Of a DNA stretch of 64,000 nt, positions 38,643 to 50,787 are shown piece after piece. Origin of the DNA: Nereocystis luetkeana (lineage: Eukaryota > Sar > Phaeophyceae > Laminariales > Laminariaceae). Below the pieces are notes generated by a model. That model was given only the letters and a program-made list of their open reading frames with translations. It was not told the origin of the DNA and ran no database searches. The translations under genes and the position numbers were made by a program. Positions within the stretch are counted from its first letter, which is position 1; the number at the start of each line of letters is the position of its first letter. The stretch covers positions 4,535,049-4,599,048 of the forward strand of contig JARUPZ010000002.1 of NCBI GenBank assembly GCA_031213475.1. Direction: 5' to 3'.

Positions 38643-38888
38643 CAGGAACAAAATACCTACCAGTAGTACCTGGTATTTGTATAATACCGGCAATTATTAA
38701 CAAGGATATTCAAGCGGTCCTAACATTCGCTAAACGGAGTGGCACGTCGCAGTAGAGCGTAACCGACATGACGCAGGAACAAAATACCTATTTGTATATT
38801 ACCGGCAATTATTAACAAGGGTATTCAAGCGGTCCTAACATTCGCTTAACGGAGTGGCACGTCGCAGTAGGGCGTAGCCGACATGACG
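38643..38888. repeat. two-copy tandem duplication (131 + 115 bp)
   Basis: Copy 1 (38643-38773) and copy 2 (38774-38888) start CAGGAACAAAATACCTA and agree except at a few bases. The one length difference is 16 bp. Copy 1 carries CCAGTAGTACCTGG plus an extra TA exactly where copy 2 has a single TA (38789-38790). Confidence 0.95.
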
Positions 38889-39042
38889 CAGGCAAAGCAC
38901 GTTTTTCGTTCGTTTTGGTTGTAGCGCGTTTACTTTCCACCTACACCGTTACAGCAGGAGGTTTTACCCTCAGCGGTCTTCTGGGCAACGAGCCGTGGTC
39001 ACAGCTGCGTTCCCTTTTCCCTCCCCGGTGGTTGTCGTCATT

Positions 39043-39153
39043 CTATTACGGGGGGCCATAGTTAACAGGACCAAATATTGTTAGTAAAAATGGTTAAATA
39101 TATAGTTTTTCATGTACGCCATAGGTCCTGTTAACTAGGGTCCCCCGTAATAG
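39043..39153. mobile_element. TTACGGGGG MITE, second good copy
   Basis: 111 bp bounded by CTATTACGGGGGGCCATAG and its complement. The interior is that of 28892-29002 in reverse orientation, with about 10-15 percent differences by eye. Confidence 0.85.
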
Positions 39154-40739
39154 TCGCGCATGCACAGGGGCACATACACAGGGTTCGGGATTCCCATACA
39201 CGGCTCGTTCGTTTTCATCGGTGTTGAGCAACCTCGCGCCATCCTGGCACTCTCTGCAAGGGAAGAAGACTCACAAGCAGCGCATCATGCGACCGATAAC
39301 GCCGGACGAGGTGCAAACGATCCCTCGCAACTGCCAGCAGGGAGGGCGACAGTCTGTCCAACAGAATACCGACGGCCAACCTCGTTGTTGGCCAATCTGT
39401 CCAGGTACATAAAAATATGTAGATAAGTGCATGCTGTGCAGAAATTTACATGCTTTTACTGCGCGGATACTGATAGAGTAGGGTATATAGTAGTAGCTCT
39501 CGCTATTATGGGAACTCGCCCTGGTTGGTTTTGTAACTGTCGTCAACTACTACAAACAGTGCCCTTGTGGGCAGCATGAGAAAAAAGAACAAAGCCGGGG
39601 ATTACTTGTCGGACGGCGCGGACCTCCCGCTTCAGAACTCGTCGTGTAGGATCTCCAGCTTCACACAGAGCTCAAAAGCGAAGGGCTCGCCTCATGTGCA
39701 GGACGGGTCGGCATACAGCTTTGTGCGGGGTGGGGGTCTTGTTGGTCAAGGCTCGTCTTTCGGCCGCCCGGACGTTTTTTGGAAAAACGCCACCAAAATA
39801 TGTGGCGGAGCCGCGCGATTGCCCCTGCCGACCTCGAGCCCCCCAAAGGGTTAGGGTCAGGGTTAGGGTTAGGGTTAGGGTTAGGGTTGGACCTGGGGTC
39901 GGGTTGGTCCGGGCCGACATGCAAAGGTAAAACTGACGTCACACGTCCTGCACGAAGTTTTGTGCAGACCAGTCCCGCACATGCCGGAAGCCACAAGTAA
40001 GGCATGCCCTACAAGGGCTAGGTGTTCGAGTAAGTTATCACTTCGTACCAGGCATATTATTGGCCTATTTCATAGCATCGCTCGCCGACGTGGAGGCAGC
40101 CAAGGGGGTTTCACCCGCTCTCCCGCGCCAAAAAGCACCACCACCAGATGTTCTATTGAAACGCGAAAAATGCAGATAGCAAGCAGCTTGTCGGGATGCA
40201 GTCAAGAGCCGACAGGAGAAGGGGTACGAGGCTGTCGGTATCCCCCCGCCAACCCCTCTGGGACCCCGAGGTAGACACCAAGACAATGGTTGATATTTTT
40301 GGGGTTATCAACCATTGACTCGTCTACGATGAGCGTGAGCGCCCAGCAAACACGGGTAGGGGCGAGGTGCACCGCAACCGTCCCGTACCACCCCTGCACG
40401 CAACTCGGACTATGGCCGTAAGGGGACATCTGGGGGACCTCCCCGGGCTTCCTATGGGATTTGGATCTTGGGGGTATAACAGAGTATTGCTGCTGTAGAG
40501 CATCGCGCACAGAAGTCGCTCTGTTTCGGTTTGGTCTTCTGCTAATTGATAGCTTGCGTCTCTCTCGGGCCGTACAGCTATGCTGGCGGGGTCTGCCATA
40601 GGACGCCGATCACTGTAACCCTCCAATCACACAGTGCCCGTTGCTGTAATCGTCAATATGTATCGTCATTTTTCTCTTCCGGGGTCTCAAAAATTTTCGC
40701 ACGGTGCACTATCTCTTAGCCCATTTTGCCACAAAGTAT
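39154..40739. other. anonymous sequence with interstitial telomere tract
   Basis: No gene recognised. It contains the TTAGGG tract (39848-39890) and a small hairpin at 40285-40316 (AATGGTTGAT and its complement around a 12-nt loop). Confidence 0.4.
39848..39890 (+). repeat. interstitial (TTAGGG)n tract
   Basis: About seven tandem TTAGGG-type units (variants TCAGGG and TTGG at the edges), G-rich strand on plus. This is the telomere repeat of many eukaryotes, brown algae included. As a short internal tract it may mark a healed break, a fusion scar or telomerase repair. Confidence 0.9.
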
Positions 40740-40925
40740 GTTGATTATTGATGGATAGTTTGCACAATATCTGGCGGCCGGCAACGGCCATCGATGGATG
40801 CTGCTCACAGGCTGCTATTGCGGTGGATAACGTAGGCACGAGTATCGATGGGTAGCTTGCACAATCTTCCCGGTAAAACGCTGACAACCGATGGGCACGC
40901 TTCACAATGTACTAGGTCTCGATGG
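40740..40925. repeat. degenerate TCGATGG...TTGCACAAT repeat
   Basis: Two fairly good copies of a unit near TCGATGGGTAGCTTGCACAA (40746-40770; 40846-40868), and weaker pieces at about 40788-40810, 40888-40910 and 40918. Confidence 0.6.
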
Positions 40926-43900
40926 TGGGCTATGTCTACTACAACGAGGATCGATTTCAGGATCCCAAATCCCTAGTCTATTGTTATCAGGCTTGCCATC
41001 CGACAATTTGCAGCTTGAGCTTCCGCGTTGACCACTCAAAACATTCCTGAAAGAAGAAATCTCCGTATACGAAGGAAACCTACTCGTATACACCAAGCCT
41101 ATCTACCTTCTATGTCTACTTCCTTTTACGTTTCATCTACGGCACTCTGTTGTCATGACAATACGAGAGTATCCAAATATATTGTCGACGACAATATCTA
41201 TCGATAGGCACGTTCGGAGTCTATTGCGGCCGAAAAAATGTATCGGCAGATGTTCCCTTCGTCTAAAGTCGGAGCACTAAGCTACTTTGTTGAGTCTACT
41301 GTCGTAGATACTGTGCATTATGCATGCAGGTGGTTGCGGCTACACCTTTTTGTTTTGAGCCGAAAATGCCCGATGAGTACACCTACTGTATATATAGTAC
41401 AAGTGGGTGGACTATGCCCAGCCGCCATTGTAGCATGAGTTCAGGGTAGCACTACTGTACAACAGCAGCATCTACAATGATACGTGCACGAGTATAGATA
41501 CCAATTGATCGAAGGCAGAAACTGAAAAGCTAAAACCCCGATTAGATCTTCACACGGCGCCGCAGGACCAGTGGAAGCAGCACAAACGGCACCCGCTCGC
41601 ATCACTCAGAGAGCTCACGTGGACGATCGCGCGATATATCTGATATACCACACATTACTCGTGTCATGCGCCCGAACGGGCTGAACGCAGCACCGCCAGT
41701 ACCGGTCTGTTCCACTGTGATATGGGATACAAGGCGCTTCGCTCCGCGGACGGCGTACGCCGCCCGCTACGCTCGCTCAGGAAGGAAAAGTACATAAAAT
41801 TATGTGAGGCGGACAGAGGTCCATGATTGAAAGCAGTTTTTTTATTATTGTAGTTGCAAACTGGCGACTTGACGATTCCAAGAGTCCCGCCGCCATACTT
41901 CAGGAAAAAGCAGCTCGGGCGCCACATACCCTTCGCCCGCTACGCTTGCTCGCGAGGAAGAAGAGTGGAACGGAGCAGAGGCGGCCTAAACAACAAGGCG
42001 GAAACAGGCGATTTGTAAATGCCAAGAGCGTTAAGCATGCTCCATCCAGGAAAACAATCCGAACGCCTCATGCCGTACGTACGAAAATGCCCCAGGTAGG
42101 GTACTTACTTTATTGTTTTGATATGCTCTATGTACGAAAGAGAAAGCACAGCACGGCGCGGCAGCACCGCAAAAACAATGAAAATGAAACCGAATTTCCG
42201 GAAAGAGAAGAAAAAAAAACGTCCCCTATCATGTAGGAGTAATAATTTTCGGCCTGATTAGAACACCTTGCACCGGTCAAAATAAAAGGGCATAAAAAAA
42301 ACGAACAGCAGATCTTCTCTCTCTGCCTCGTACGCCGCCCGCCCCTCTCGCGACCACCTCGACGCTGATCCGGTCCGGGTAAAACTGTCCTCCCTCTCTA
42401 CCACAGTGAGCACCGTCGACCGCGTCGCGTTAAGCCCGGTGCTTACCGTGGCCGTCGTTCGCCAGCTCGACAATGTTGGTGCCCACGCTGCATAGCTCTC
42501 TCTCTCAACTTCAGCTTGGTCGCAAAAATAAGCTCCGCGTGAATACTATCTTGCAATCCCGAACAACGCTCATAGACTCAATTGTACATACTATCTCCAA
42601 TTCCACATAATATGGGGGCCAGACAGAGCGCCCATTCATGCTTCCCTCGTGTCTCGAGACACACGCGACGCCTAGCCACGAGTACGGCGACCGCGCTCCT
42701 TGCAACCCCCCGCCCTCTACCCGCCAGCACCCGCTGACACCTACGACGGCGCCGGGCTCGCCCGCGGTGCCGTGCTTCGAGTACCCGCACGCACACGAAA
42801 CGAAAGACAAGGGAAAAACGAACCGAAAGTGCCAAAAAAAATGGAGAAGAAAGCAAACAACCAACCGCTGGGAAGGCCCGGCAAGCAATCGAAGGAGAAG
42901 TTGTCCAAGTGGGAGCTCTGAGAGGCCAGGGATGTACCACCAACCGAGCACGCTCAGAGAGTGAGATGTCTGTAAGCACCTCTACCTCGCGATTCAGCGT
43001 GGGGCCGAAACACGTCGGGAAACAAAAATTGAATGTGTCAAGATTGTGGTCCAAAACATTTCGAGGCACCCAGAAAACCGATGCCGCGCCCCGGGTCCTG
43101 GCACCGGGACTAACCCTTAGGATATTGGTGCCCGCCCGCAAATTGCTGGTTCCGCCCATCCAGGCACTACGAATGGTTCATGCGTCGTTTACGTACACGC
43201 GCGCGTTTGGGATGTACGCTGCTTCTTCTGTGGCGACCGCCACTCGAAACAGACATGGTACCTGGTAGAACCTAGAACCAACTAAAAACGAACAGGTTCC
43301 ACACAACGTGAAGGCATTCAAATTGCGTTCAAGGTACTCGTACTACTGCTGCTGTACCGTCCGGAAGTTTCGGGCAACCACCTCTGTCACCGCCACAGAA
43401 GCCGCTGCTGACTGTCGTACAGAGGCGCGGTGTAGCTATAATTGTCGCACACTGGCTGCGGCGTCCGTGTCGCGCGCGCCGATGCCTCTTTTATACACCG
43501 CTCACCTTTCTTGGTCAGCATCGTTCGTGGCTTTGAGTTGCACCCAGCGGCGGAGTGCCTGCGGGCGAGGTCGAGATGATCTTTCGACACACAGCTACCT
43601 GAAAATTGAGAGCGTCGAAAAACAGCTACTTTTACTGAAGCCCTGAGTCTCGCTCTTCTTGCGTCTTGCGGGTTTCGCGGTGTACGGGCACCCCTCACGA
43701 GGCAAGGGCTAGGCAGTGCAGCTATGCAAACTGCCAGGTATCCTTGTGCGTGGGGTCCCAACGTGAATAAAATCTACCAGGTACCAAACAATCGGCGGAT
43801 CGTGCGGTTTCTGGAGGCCAGAGGACAGGGGACAGGGGATGTATTTTTATATTCATCTAAAAACAAAAGTAACGCTCAGCAACTATGTGAAACCTCGTTT

Positions 43901-44046
43901 GATTTTTATTAAAAAGGTTTGTATATGACAAACAGAGAATGTCTGCGGAGGGTATGCTTGGGGAGATTTGACGACGCTTAGACGCGTGCTGGGGCGGCAG
44001 TGTCTTGCATCTCTCTCCCTCTGGCTTTTGGTGTTGTGGACGTCCA
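40926..44046. other. anonymous sequence, no gene recognised
   Basis: Open frames reach 193 codons on the minus strand (about 42.58-43.16 kb), but the opposite strand is also open and I see no family motif. CGCCCGCTACGCTCGCTC (about 41760) recurs at about 41936. Perfect TACCWGGTA motifs lie at 43259-43267 and 43775-43783. Confidence 0.4.
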
Positions 44047-44067
44047 TGTCTTTGAAGGATGCCGTCA

Positions 44068-44153
44068 CGGCTCTTCGCTCGCTCAAGGCCGAGCTTGAGG
44101 CCACACGAAGATCCAAACTGGAGCTGGAGGTCGCGCACCGTGGATTGGTTCAG
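44068..44153 (+). CDS. possible coiled-coil exon
   Basis: Exon-like segment preceded by a pyrimidine-rich stretch (CTCTCTCCCTCTGGC) and followed by CAG|GTGTGT. It reads AVTALRSLKAELEATRRS and LELEVAHRGLVQ, with heptad-like leucines. LKDAV just at or before its start also occurs in the last exon of the coiled-coil gene at 60-64 kb. It might be an upstream exon of that gene, which would need very large introns, or a decayed fragment of a relative. There is no independent support. Confidence 0.25.
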
Positions 44154-44713
44154 GTGTGTGTTTTCGCGGTTTTTCGAAAACAACTGGCTTCCTTTTGGTC
44201 ATCGTCTTTATTTGCCATCGACTGTCGAGCCTCCCGGCGCGCGCCATTACATTATATACGCAGCCGGATTAATGCTGCGAGCGTAGTTGAGGTCCAGCGT
44301 GCACAGGAAACAAGCCGGGCAACAGCGGTTCCCCTTTTTATTTCGAGCTCTGTTTCGAACCATGCGACGAATGGTGCGTGCTGCGCAAAAACACGTGCTC
44401 CCACAGACTTCATCTATAAATACTCGTATCCAAGCAGCACGTGTTTTGTGGTGAGGTCGAACGTCACCTCCATACGTAAGGAATGCACGACAGAGGAGCT
44501 TGTGAAAACAGTTTGCCCGCGCCCCGCAACCCGCAGCCCATCTAAGGTGTACGAGTAGACGTGCGCTTGCAGAGAGTAAAAATCATAAATTCCGTGTACA
44601 CTATTTGTGCGCACCGATGAGACACATCGAGGACACCATTTTCGCACGAAATCTCCTCACGTTAAATACTAAAAATATACTATCAACAGCAGTGGTCTGG
44701 TGGGTATCAGAGC

Positions 44714-45073
44714 CGGTCGCCCCGGTGGTTCAAGTGGTTAACCTCGAATTCTACTTGTTTGAGTCCTGGGTTCGAGCCCCAGGTGGGTCGGACTTTGACT
44801 TTATTTGCAAAAATAAAAAAAGGGATTCAATTGTTGAGAGCGCCTTGCAGCGTGGGTAGGCACAATTCGATGCGAGTCGACGAGGGAAGAAAAGGCTGAA
44901 ATCTTCTCGCGATAAAAATGAAGGCACGTACCGCAGCGGGAAGGGGGGAGAAGAGCCTGCTATGTGACCCCGGATCTGAGTTACGAGTTGGAAGGAGAGA
45001 GAGAAGAAGATGTGCGAAGATAATGAATGGGATGAAAAAAAAAAAAAAAAGAAAAAAAAAAAAAAAAAAAAAA
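44714..45073 (+). mobile_element. tRNA-headed SINE with poly(A), full length
   Basis: About 360 bp. The head has a Pol III A box (TGGTTCAAGTGG, 44726-44737) and B box (GGTTCGAGCCC, 44769-44779) 43 bp apart. A unique body follows (about 44840-45034), then an A-rich tail with one G (45035-45073). Flanking TATCAGAGC (44705-44713) and TATCAGTGC (45074-45082) look like a 9-bp target duplication with one mismatch. The body is nearly identical to 12026-12227. Transcription would start from the internal promoter, and mobilisation needs a LINE in trans. Confidence 0.88.
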
Positions 45074-45136
45074 TATCAGTGCGACTCCGGCTGGAAGAGA
45101 GTTTCGTTTCTGTGGGTTGTGTAGCAATACCTGGTA

Positions 45137-46185
45137 CTCGTTTGCTCAGCAGGGAACGCAAGGGTTGACATGAAGCGTACAGGAGCTGGGGTCGCACTGG
45201 CAAAGCCGGGGCCTTATAATGTCGGCCTCCGTCGCCCGGCGAGGCGAGAAACGCCGCGGTCACGTGTGCCTACTACTGTGCCAAAGGTCGAGTCAGAAAT
45301 CGACGCAACAAGCAATCAGTAATAATGCTACCAGGTACAGAGTACGTATCAGAGTGACTGCTGGTGTGCCCGGTAGTCTGTACGTAAGGCCCAAGAACAA
45401 AAAATCGTAACGAAATGACTGCCAGGTATGTACCAGGGTGTGATGCAAGTATTAATAGTACTGCTGCTGTAATCTGGAGTGTGTACCAGGTATATCGATA
45501 TGCGTGTATACAACTGCCGTAGTATGTGTATGTATTGTAACGTACCAGGTAACAGGTAACAAGAACGCCGCATTCATCTTTTGGGAGACTCTCCCTATGT
45601 ACGTGAGAAATATGGATTCAGAAATCGTCCTGAGCGGCGAGCAGCACACGAAATCCTATATAAGAGCCCCCTTGCTCAAAGTTGCTCCAAAGTTCTTATA
45701 GGGAGTCACCTATATACCGGTGAAGGTTCCAAGAGCAGAGATTTCGATTTCGATCGCCGTACGTACGAGATCATAAAATATCAAGGTACCTGGTGTGTAC
45801 CAGGGACCCACAGATAAAGCGTTTTCTAGTTGGCATGCCGATACTGCAACTGCTGCACGTACTGACTGCTAATATCGTACTCACTGCTGTAGCTCTAAAC
45901 GCCCCCCCCTCTGTCCTTGGAGGCACCTGCTGCTGCTGCTTTCGTCGGTCGTTGTGCGACTGGCGAGTGGCATTTCGGTTTAACATCATGTAAGTATAAA
46001 TGCCTTGTTGTGTCGATTTCCGACTCGACCTTCGGCACAGTAAGTAGTAGGTAAACGTGACCGCGGCGTTTCTCGCCTCGCCGGGCGACGGAGGCCGACT
46101 TTGTAAGGCTCCGGCTTTTCCAGTGCGGCCGCAGCTCCTGTACGCTTCAGGTCAACCCTTGCGTTCCCTGCTGAGCAAACGAGTT
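45137..46185. repeat. large inverted repeat, about 176-182-bp arms
   Basis: Arm 1 (45137-45312, starting CTCGTTTGCTCAGCAGGGAA) returns in reverse complement at 46004-46185 with roughly 85-90 percent identity by eye. The 690-bp spacer is rich in TACCWGGTA motifs (45329, 45484, 45543, plus imperfect ones near 45420 and 45789). It could be a fold-back element or two opposite copies of a dispersed repeat. No terminal duplication is visible. Confidence 0.8.
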
Positions 46186-46334
46186 ATGTGCGCATTGTGT
46201 CTTGCGCAAGACATCGTGAGAGCTTTTTCGCTGCTGCTCTCACGCTACCTCATCGCCGTAGTGCAGTCCGTGGTCGCAGGACGGACTCCAATCTATATTT
46301 ACCTGATGCCGGTACACTATACTTACGAGAGTCC

Positions 46335-46740
46335 CCTTCGGGATGTGTTTAACTTGAAGTCCCGGGGGTGCCGCAAGTTGGAAAGGGAGAGAGAACACAG
46401 GCGTTCGTACGTGTATGAGCCTTGAGGGTTGCTGGTGGTGCACCGCTGGTGTTGCCGCTGCTGCACTGCGCGGGCGCTTCTGAAGTTCCGAGGAAGCGTG
46501 GTCTGTGTTCGTCCAGCTAGATGTTTTTGTGTTCGGGATGGTACGCACGCATACGCGCAACATACCCACAGAAATGCCGTTGGTGGGGGGGGGGACCTTG
46601 AGGTACGGCTGCAGTCGTGCAATCCCTGCCACAATGCCCAAAGCTCACGGCGGGATGAAGGTACACATCAACAGACAGCACAGCAGTCAAAGAAGAAAGA
46701 TCAATAAAAGAAAGCTGAAGGCGCACGTCTCTCCTTGAGA
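46335..46740. repeat. diverged direct duplication, copy 1
   Basis: It starts near GATGTGTTTAACTTGAAGTC and includes AAGTTGGAAAGGGAGAGAGA. It pairs with about 47205-47635, which keeps the same order of blocks. The final part (AGCTGAAGGCGCACG) matches the end of copy 2 (AGCTGAAATTGCACG). Confidence 0.7.
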
Positions 46741-47204
46741 GTGTGTTCTTGGTTTGTACTGCTTTGGGGCCCTAGGATGCCCCTCACTCACGCACGCGCA
46801 GAAGCGCCGTCCGCGGCTGTCTCAAAGGAAAAAACTCGAAGAGTGGCTGCTGTTGTACCGTGGCTTGTCTACGAGCCTTCAACGGCTGCTGTGTGGTACT
46901 TGAGAAAAAGCAGCAGGGCGGAACAATAGTGAAAAAACTGGGGAAACAACTGATATTTTGGGGGTTTCCATGGACCTGCTTGGCCCTGGCTCGGCGGAAA
47001 GCAATCCTTCGAAAAGAGCCAGCTCGCCTCGACTTTGAAGGCCTAGAGCACGCGCCACGGAGCCCGATCGAGACCCAGCGTGTGGTGTACAGGCGGGCCC
47101 CCTGCTTGCGCCGCAGCCGAGAGCGTGAGAACAGACCCGCGGCTGGGAAATAAAAGGTTGCCGATATTAAAAAAAAACGTGCATTTTGTACAAACAGACG
47201 AATG

Positions 47205-47635
47205 GTTTCCCTTTGGGATGTGGTTGACTTGGAATCCCGGAATGTCGTAAGTTGGAAAAGGGAGAGAACACAGCAGTAGGCGTTCCTGCGGGTGTGTATT
47301 GATCTTGTGTCGGGTTCGCTTGCTGGTGTGCCGCTGCTGCTGTCCTCAGGACCGTTCTGCGCGGGTGCTTACGAAATTCAGAGGAAAACTGTAGGTTCCT
47401 TCGAATGACACGCATACGCACACACTTCTGCACATGCACACAGGCAAGCACCGTCCGTGGCTGTCACCGAGAGAAGGCCCTTGACATGTGCCTGCCAACT
47501 GCTGTGGCACCCGTGGCTGCTACAAAAGTATGGAGGATGCCATACAGATACAGCAGAGGCAGACAGCAGAGCGAAATAATTGAGCACACAAAGCTGAAAT
47601 TGCACGCTTCTTCTTGTCGGTGTTCCGAGCTCCTC
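47205..47635. repeat. diverged direct duplication, copy 2
   Basis: Partner of 46335-46740, starting GATGTGGTTGACTTGGAATC. The DNA between (46740-47205) also shares GCACGCGCAGAAGCGCCGTC-like words with the interior of this copy, so a third, more eroded unit is possible. Confidence 0.65.
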
Positions 47636-47639
47636 TATT

Positions 47640-48900
47640 AGCATCCTTTAATAAATAACCCGGGTACCCCTGGCGAGGCTTGAGAGTAGTTTGAACACAG
47701 CGTTGGCGGTGAAAAGTTGACACGATAAGGCCTATGTCGTGGAGCAATGACTTATGTTACGCCGGTATCGTTCCTTTGCCGAGTTCCGGATAGTACAGCA
47801 GCGTGCGTGCGTACTTGTTCGTTCCTGTTGTTCCCTCCGGTGTAGTGGGAGTCGAAACAATGGTATCGCCCCCCCCGCGGCCGGTGCTCCCTGCGTACCG
47901 CCAGCCCCCCCCCTTTGCTACCACAGCAGTGGGTACAGCAGTATTTCCGAGTGTGGGAGCGGCTTGTTGCCCTGAGGCCTGCATCTGTAAAACGAACAAA
48001 AAAAGCCGTTGCATCGTGTCTCGCATAAACTCCTCCTCGATCGGTGGTGGTGGGTGCGCTCCGCGTGCTGGGGATCAGCCCACACTCGCTTGGATACCAC
48101 TTGCATGTTTCCACCGCGCTCTCGTATTGGGGTCAACACGCTTGAAATGTGACTGGGGGAAAAAAATCAGAGTTCTGCGTAAAAGGGTTATAAATAGCTA
48201 TACTCTGTTTGCACAGCAACAGCCAGCACGTATGGTTCTCCCCTCTACAATTGCCGTCGCACCACAGTCTAGACCCGTTGCGGTAAACGCTTCCATTGAA
48301 GGCACGGATGCATACATGATACTCTCTCGTTTGTGCCCGGGTTCGTCGAAAGTGTCTTCGTCTCTGCTATGGTTCGTCTGTGTGTGTTGTTGTCGAGAGG
48401 AGAGCGAAAATCGCGCCTAATGGAAGGGAAGAAGCCGCCTCCGACCTTCATATTTTGTCCGTGGGACATGTTTTTCTTACGTACATGCATATTAGTTTTT
48501 GTTTATATTCTCCGGCGGGCGGGTATGCATATGCCAGCAGCGTATTATATTGAACACGTTGGGGTCCCCCAAGATTTACAGCGACCAAAACAGTGGTTGG
48601 TGACTTTGGTTCGATCAACCATCTACGAGCAGCGGGTACGGGTAGGACCATGTTGCTTGCGGCCTTGCCGTTTCGACTCTTTGCATTGTAACTCGGGAAT
48701 ATCAGCTCGCATCACGCGGTAGCCGTTGCTGTGATCGCCACCATTTATGGACAAGTTCCTCCCTCTGGGGTCTCTCAAGTGGGTTATAACTTTTTCTTCT
48801 TTTCTGTTTTTTTTTTTTTTGTTATCCTCCGGCGGATTGACAAAAATAAAGCTCGAGCTCACCACACTTTCACATTCAGATTTCGTGCGGTGTATTAATT
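47640..48900. other. anonymous sequence, no gene recognised
   Basis: No supported gene. The 205-codon plus frame (47.8-48.4 kb) overlaps open minus frames and has no family motif. Confidence 0.4.
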
Positions 48901-49041
48901 TTAACCCATAGCTCCCGTTGGAACAGGAGAGCAGGCTGCTGTTTCCGCTTTTAGGGGTACTACACTCCCATCTTGGGAGAAATCGCTATAGAATTAGTGT
49001 AAAATGTTTGGTTGTGTGCACCGCAGTACTAAATGGGTTAA
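48901..49041. mobile_element. possible second TTAA-flanked MITE
   Basis: 133 bp between TTAA at 48901-48904 and 49038-49041. Termini CCCATAGC and (reverse complement) CCCATTTAG share only the first few bases. The architecture parallels the piggyBac-like MITE, but the interior differs. Confidence 0.45.
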
Positions 49042-50780
49042 ACTAAAGCTCACCACGCTCCTTCATGTCGTTTTGGAAGAGTGTTCCATTTCGCATCTGT
49101 TGTACCGCGCTGGACGAAAACTGTAAGCACGTTGGAGTCTGAACTTGATGCCCAAACGGCCGTTGTATTCCCGTCCGGAATGGTGTCAACAGTACGCAAC
49201 GGTTCTTGTATTGCAGTACACAACGGCGCTGCTGCTGTGGCAACGGCTTTGTGGCTGCCGTGGCCTACGGACGCGTGAGCTTGTCGACCCGCCCTGATCC
49301 TCTTGGAAGGATCCGATGCGGCGGAGATAGCCGCCCGGGGGGAAGGAGATCCGGGTGTAATGTGTGGGAATTGATCGCCCACTAACAAAGAGCCAGGTTG
49401 TGCATGCCGCCTGCCCACCGAACTTCTTGGTCCAGTTCCGGTCCACCCTATATGCCCGTCGCGGCGTTGGTGTATCGCCGCCCACACCAACAGCCTACGT
49501 ATATATGTATGCATATCCTAGCACCGACAGAAGTAGTTTTTTTTTTCTCGTACACCCATGGACATTTTTTTTGCGGTGCTGGTGCTCTTCGTGCGTATGT
49601 ACGGAGCTGCGGGCAGTCGACCGTTTCGCTCTCAGCCTCGCGGAGGAGGGTGTGTCAATCTATCTGAGCTTGGAGGGATTAGTTCCGGGTGGGATGAGGG
49701 TGTGCCAATGCTAAAAGCGAGAGCAGGGTGGTTGGCGGATAAGAAAACAGCGACAGCGCAGCAGAAGCAGTACCAGGGAAGTAGACTGTCCGCACGGCTA
49801 TTGATCATATTGCCTCGCGAGAGTTTATTTATCTATTGCTTTAAATGTGCAGCTTGCTAGTGTTTCCTGGCCGTACATGGAACATGGTATAGTTCCGTCG
49901 ACCGCCCGGCTCCCGCTATGTGCATCCTAACCCTGCGCCCACGTGATCCAAACGGAACCTGGGCCCTCCAATCTGATCTTGGATGTGGATTGCCGGCAGG
50001 GTTTATTTAGAGCGAATGGATTATTCATACTTGCACCATAGCCGCAAAATCAATCCTTGAGGGCCAGCCAATAACGAAGTACCAGTAGGTGATACACATG
50101 TGTGTGTGTTCTTCACATTAAACCGTTCTTTCTACCCGTTGACATCGTAGGTGATACACATGCATACACACAGTAGGTGAACACCAGTACTAGATACTTG
50201 AATAAAGCCCATGCTGTTTCATCCCAATCACAAAACGAGCCACAACATAGTATTTTATGTATACATGCCTAATTCCTCATGGTATAAAATTCACCCACGA
50301 TTGGTCACACAGAAAAAATGAACAAAAAATTGGCTTTTTTTTTTTGTCCTGTCTTGTGTCCAGGACTTTGTTTTTTCGGGGCTGTGGAGGAGAATTCGGC
50401 CCTTTTTTTTCAGTCGATAAAAACGTGTCTTACAAGACACGGCCGTTTGTGGGCGTCGAACGGTGCAAGTCGGTGCGTATTTTTTGTGCGGTAAGTTTTT
50501 TATTCGAAACGGTGCGGTGCGGTCCTGTTCAAGGCAAATCCTATGTGCGTGAGAAAAAAACGCACCATGAAAAGCCTTGCAAAAAATGCGCCACAAGACT
50601 GAAGTTCCGTCCACCTCCGGTATGGTCGGTGGGACGGACGAATGTATCGCTCGATACGTCCCTTTTTCGGCGCTAAACTCGTTGGTCAGGCGGATCAGAT
50701 TGTATTCGGTTCGCCTTTAGCTTTCAAGATGCGCGTCTGTTTTTGGCGTTTTGAGCCGACAGAGTCTTCCGACACCGCTC
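49042..50780. other. anonymous sequence, no gene recognised
   Basis: No coding signature. GTAGGTGATACACATG recurs at about 50084 and 50148, a short local duplication. Confidence 0.4.
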
Positions 50781-50787
50781 AGAATTA

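Noticed and set aside
42578-43159. 193-codon minus-strand frame
   Set aside because: Overlapping frames are open on both strands, the composition is R/V-rich, and no motif is recognised.
44702-44713. GGGTATCAGAGC resembles a methionine-tRNA primer binding site of LTR elements
   Set aside because: It coincides with the SINE target duplication and no LTR or internal element is next to it.
44714-44795. A tRNA gene
   Set aside because: A and B boxes are good, but the acceptor stem does not pair and the anticodon loop has nine bases. With the body, poly(A) and target duplication this is a SINE head.
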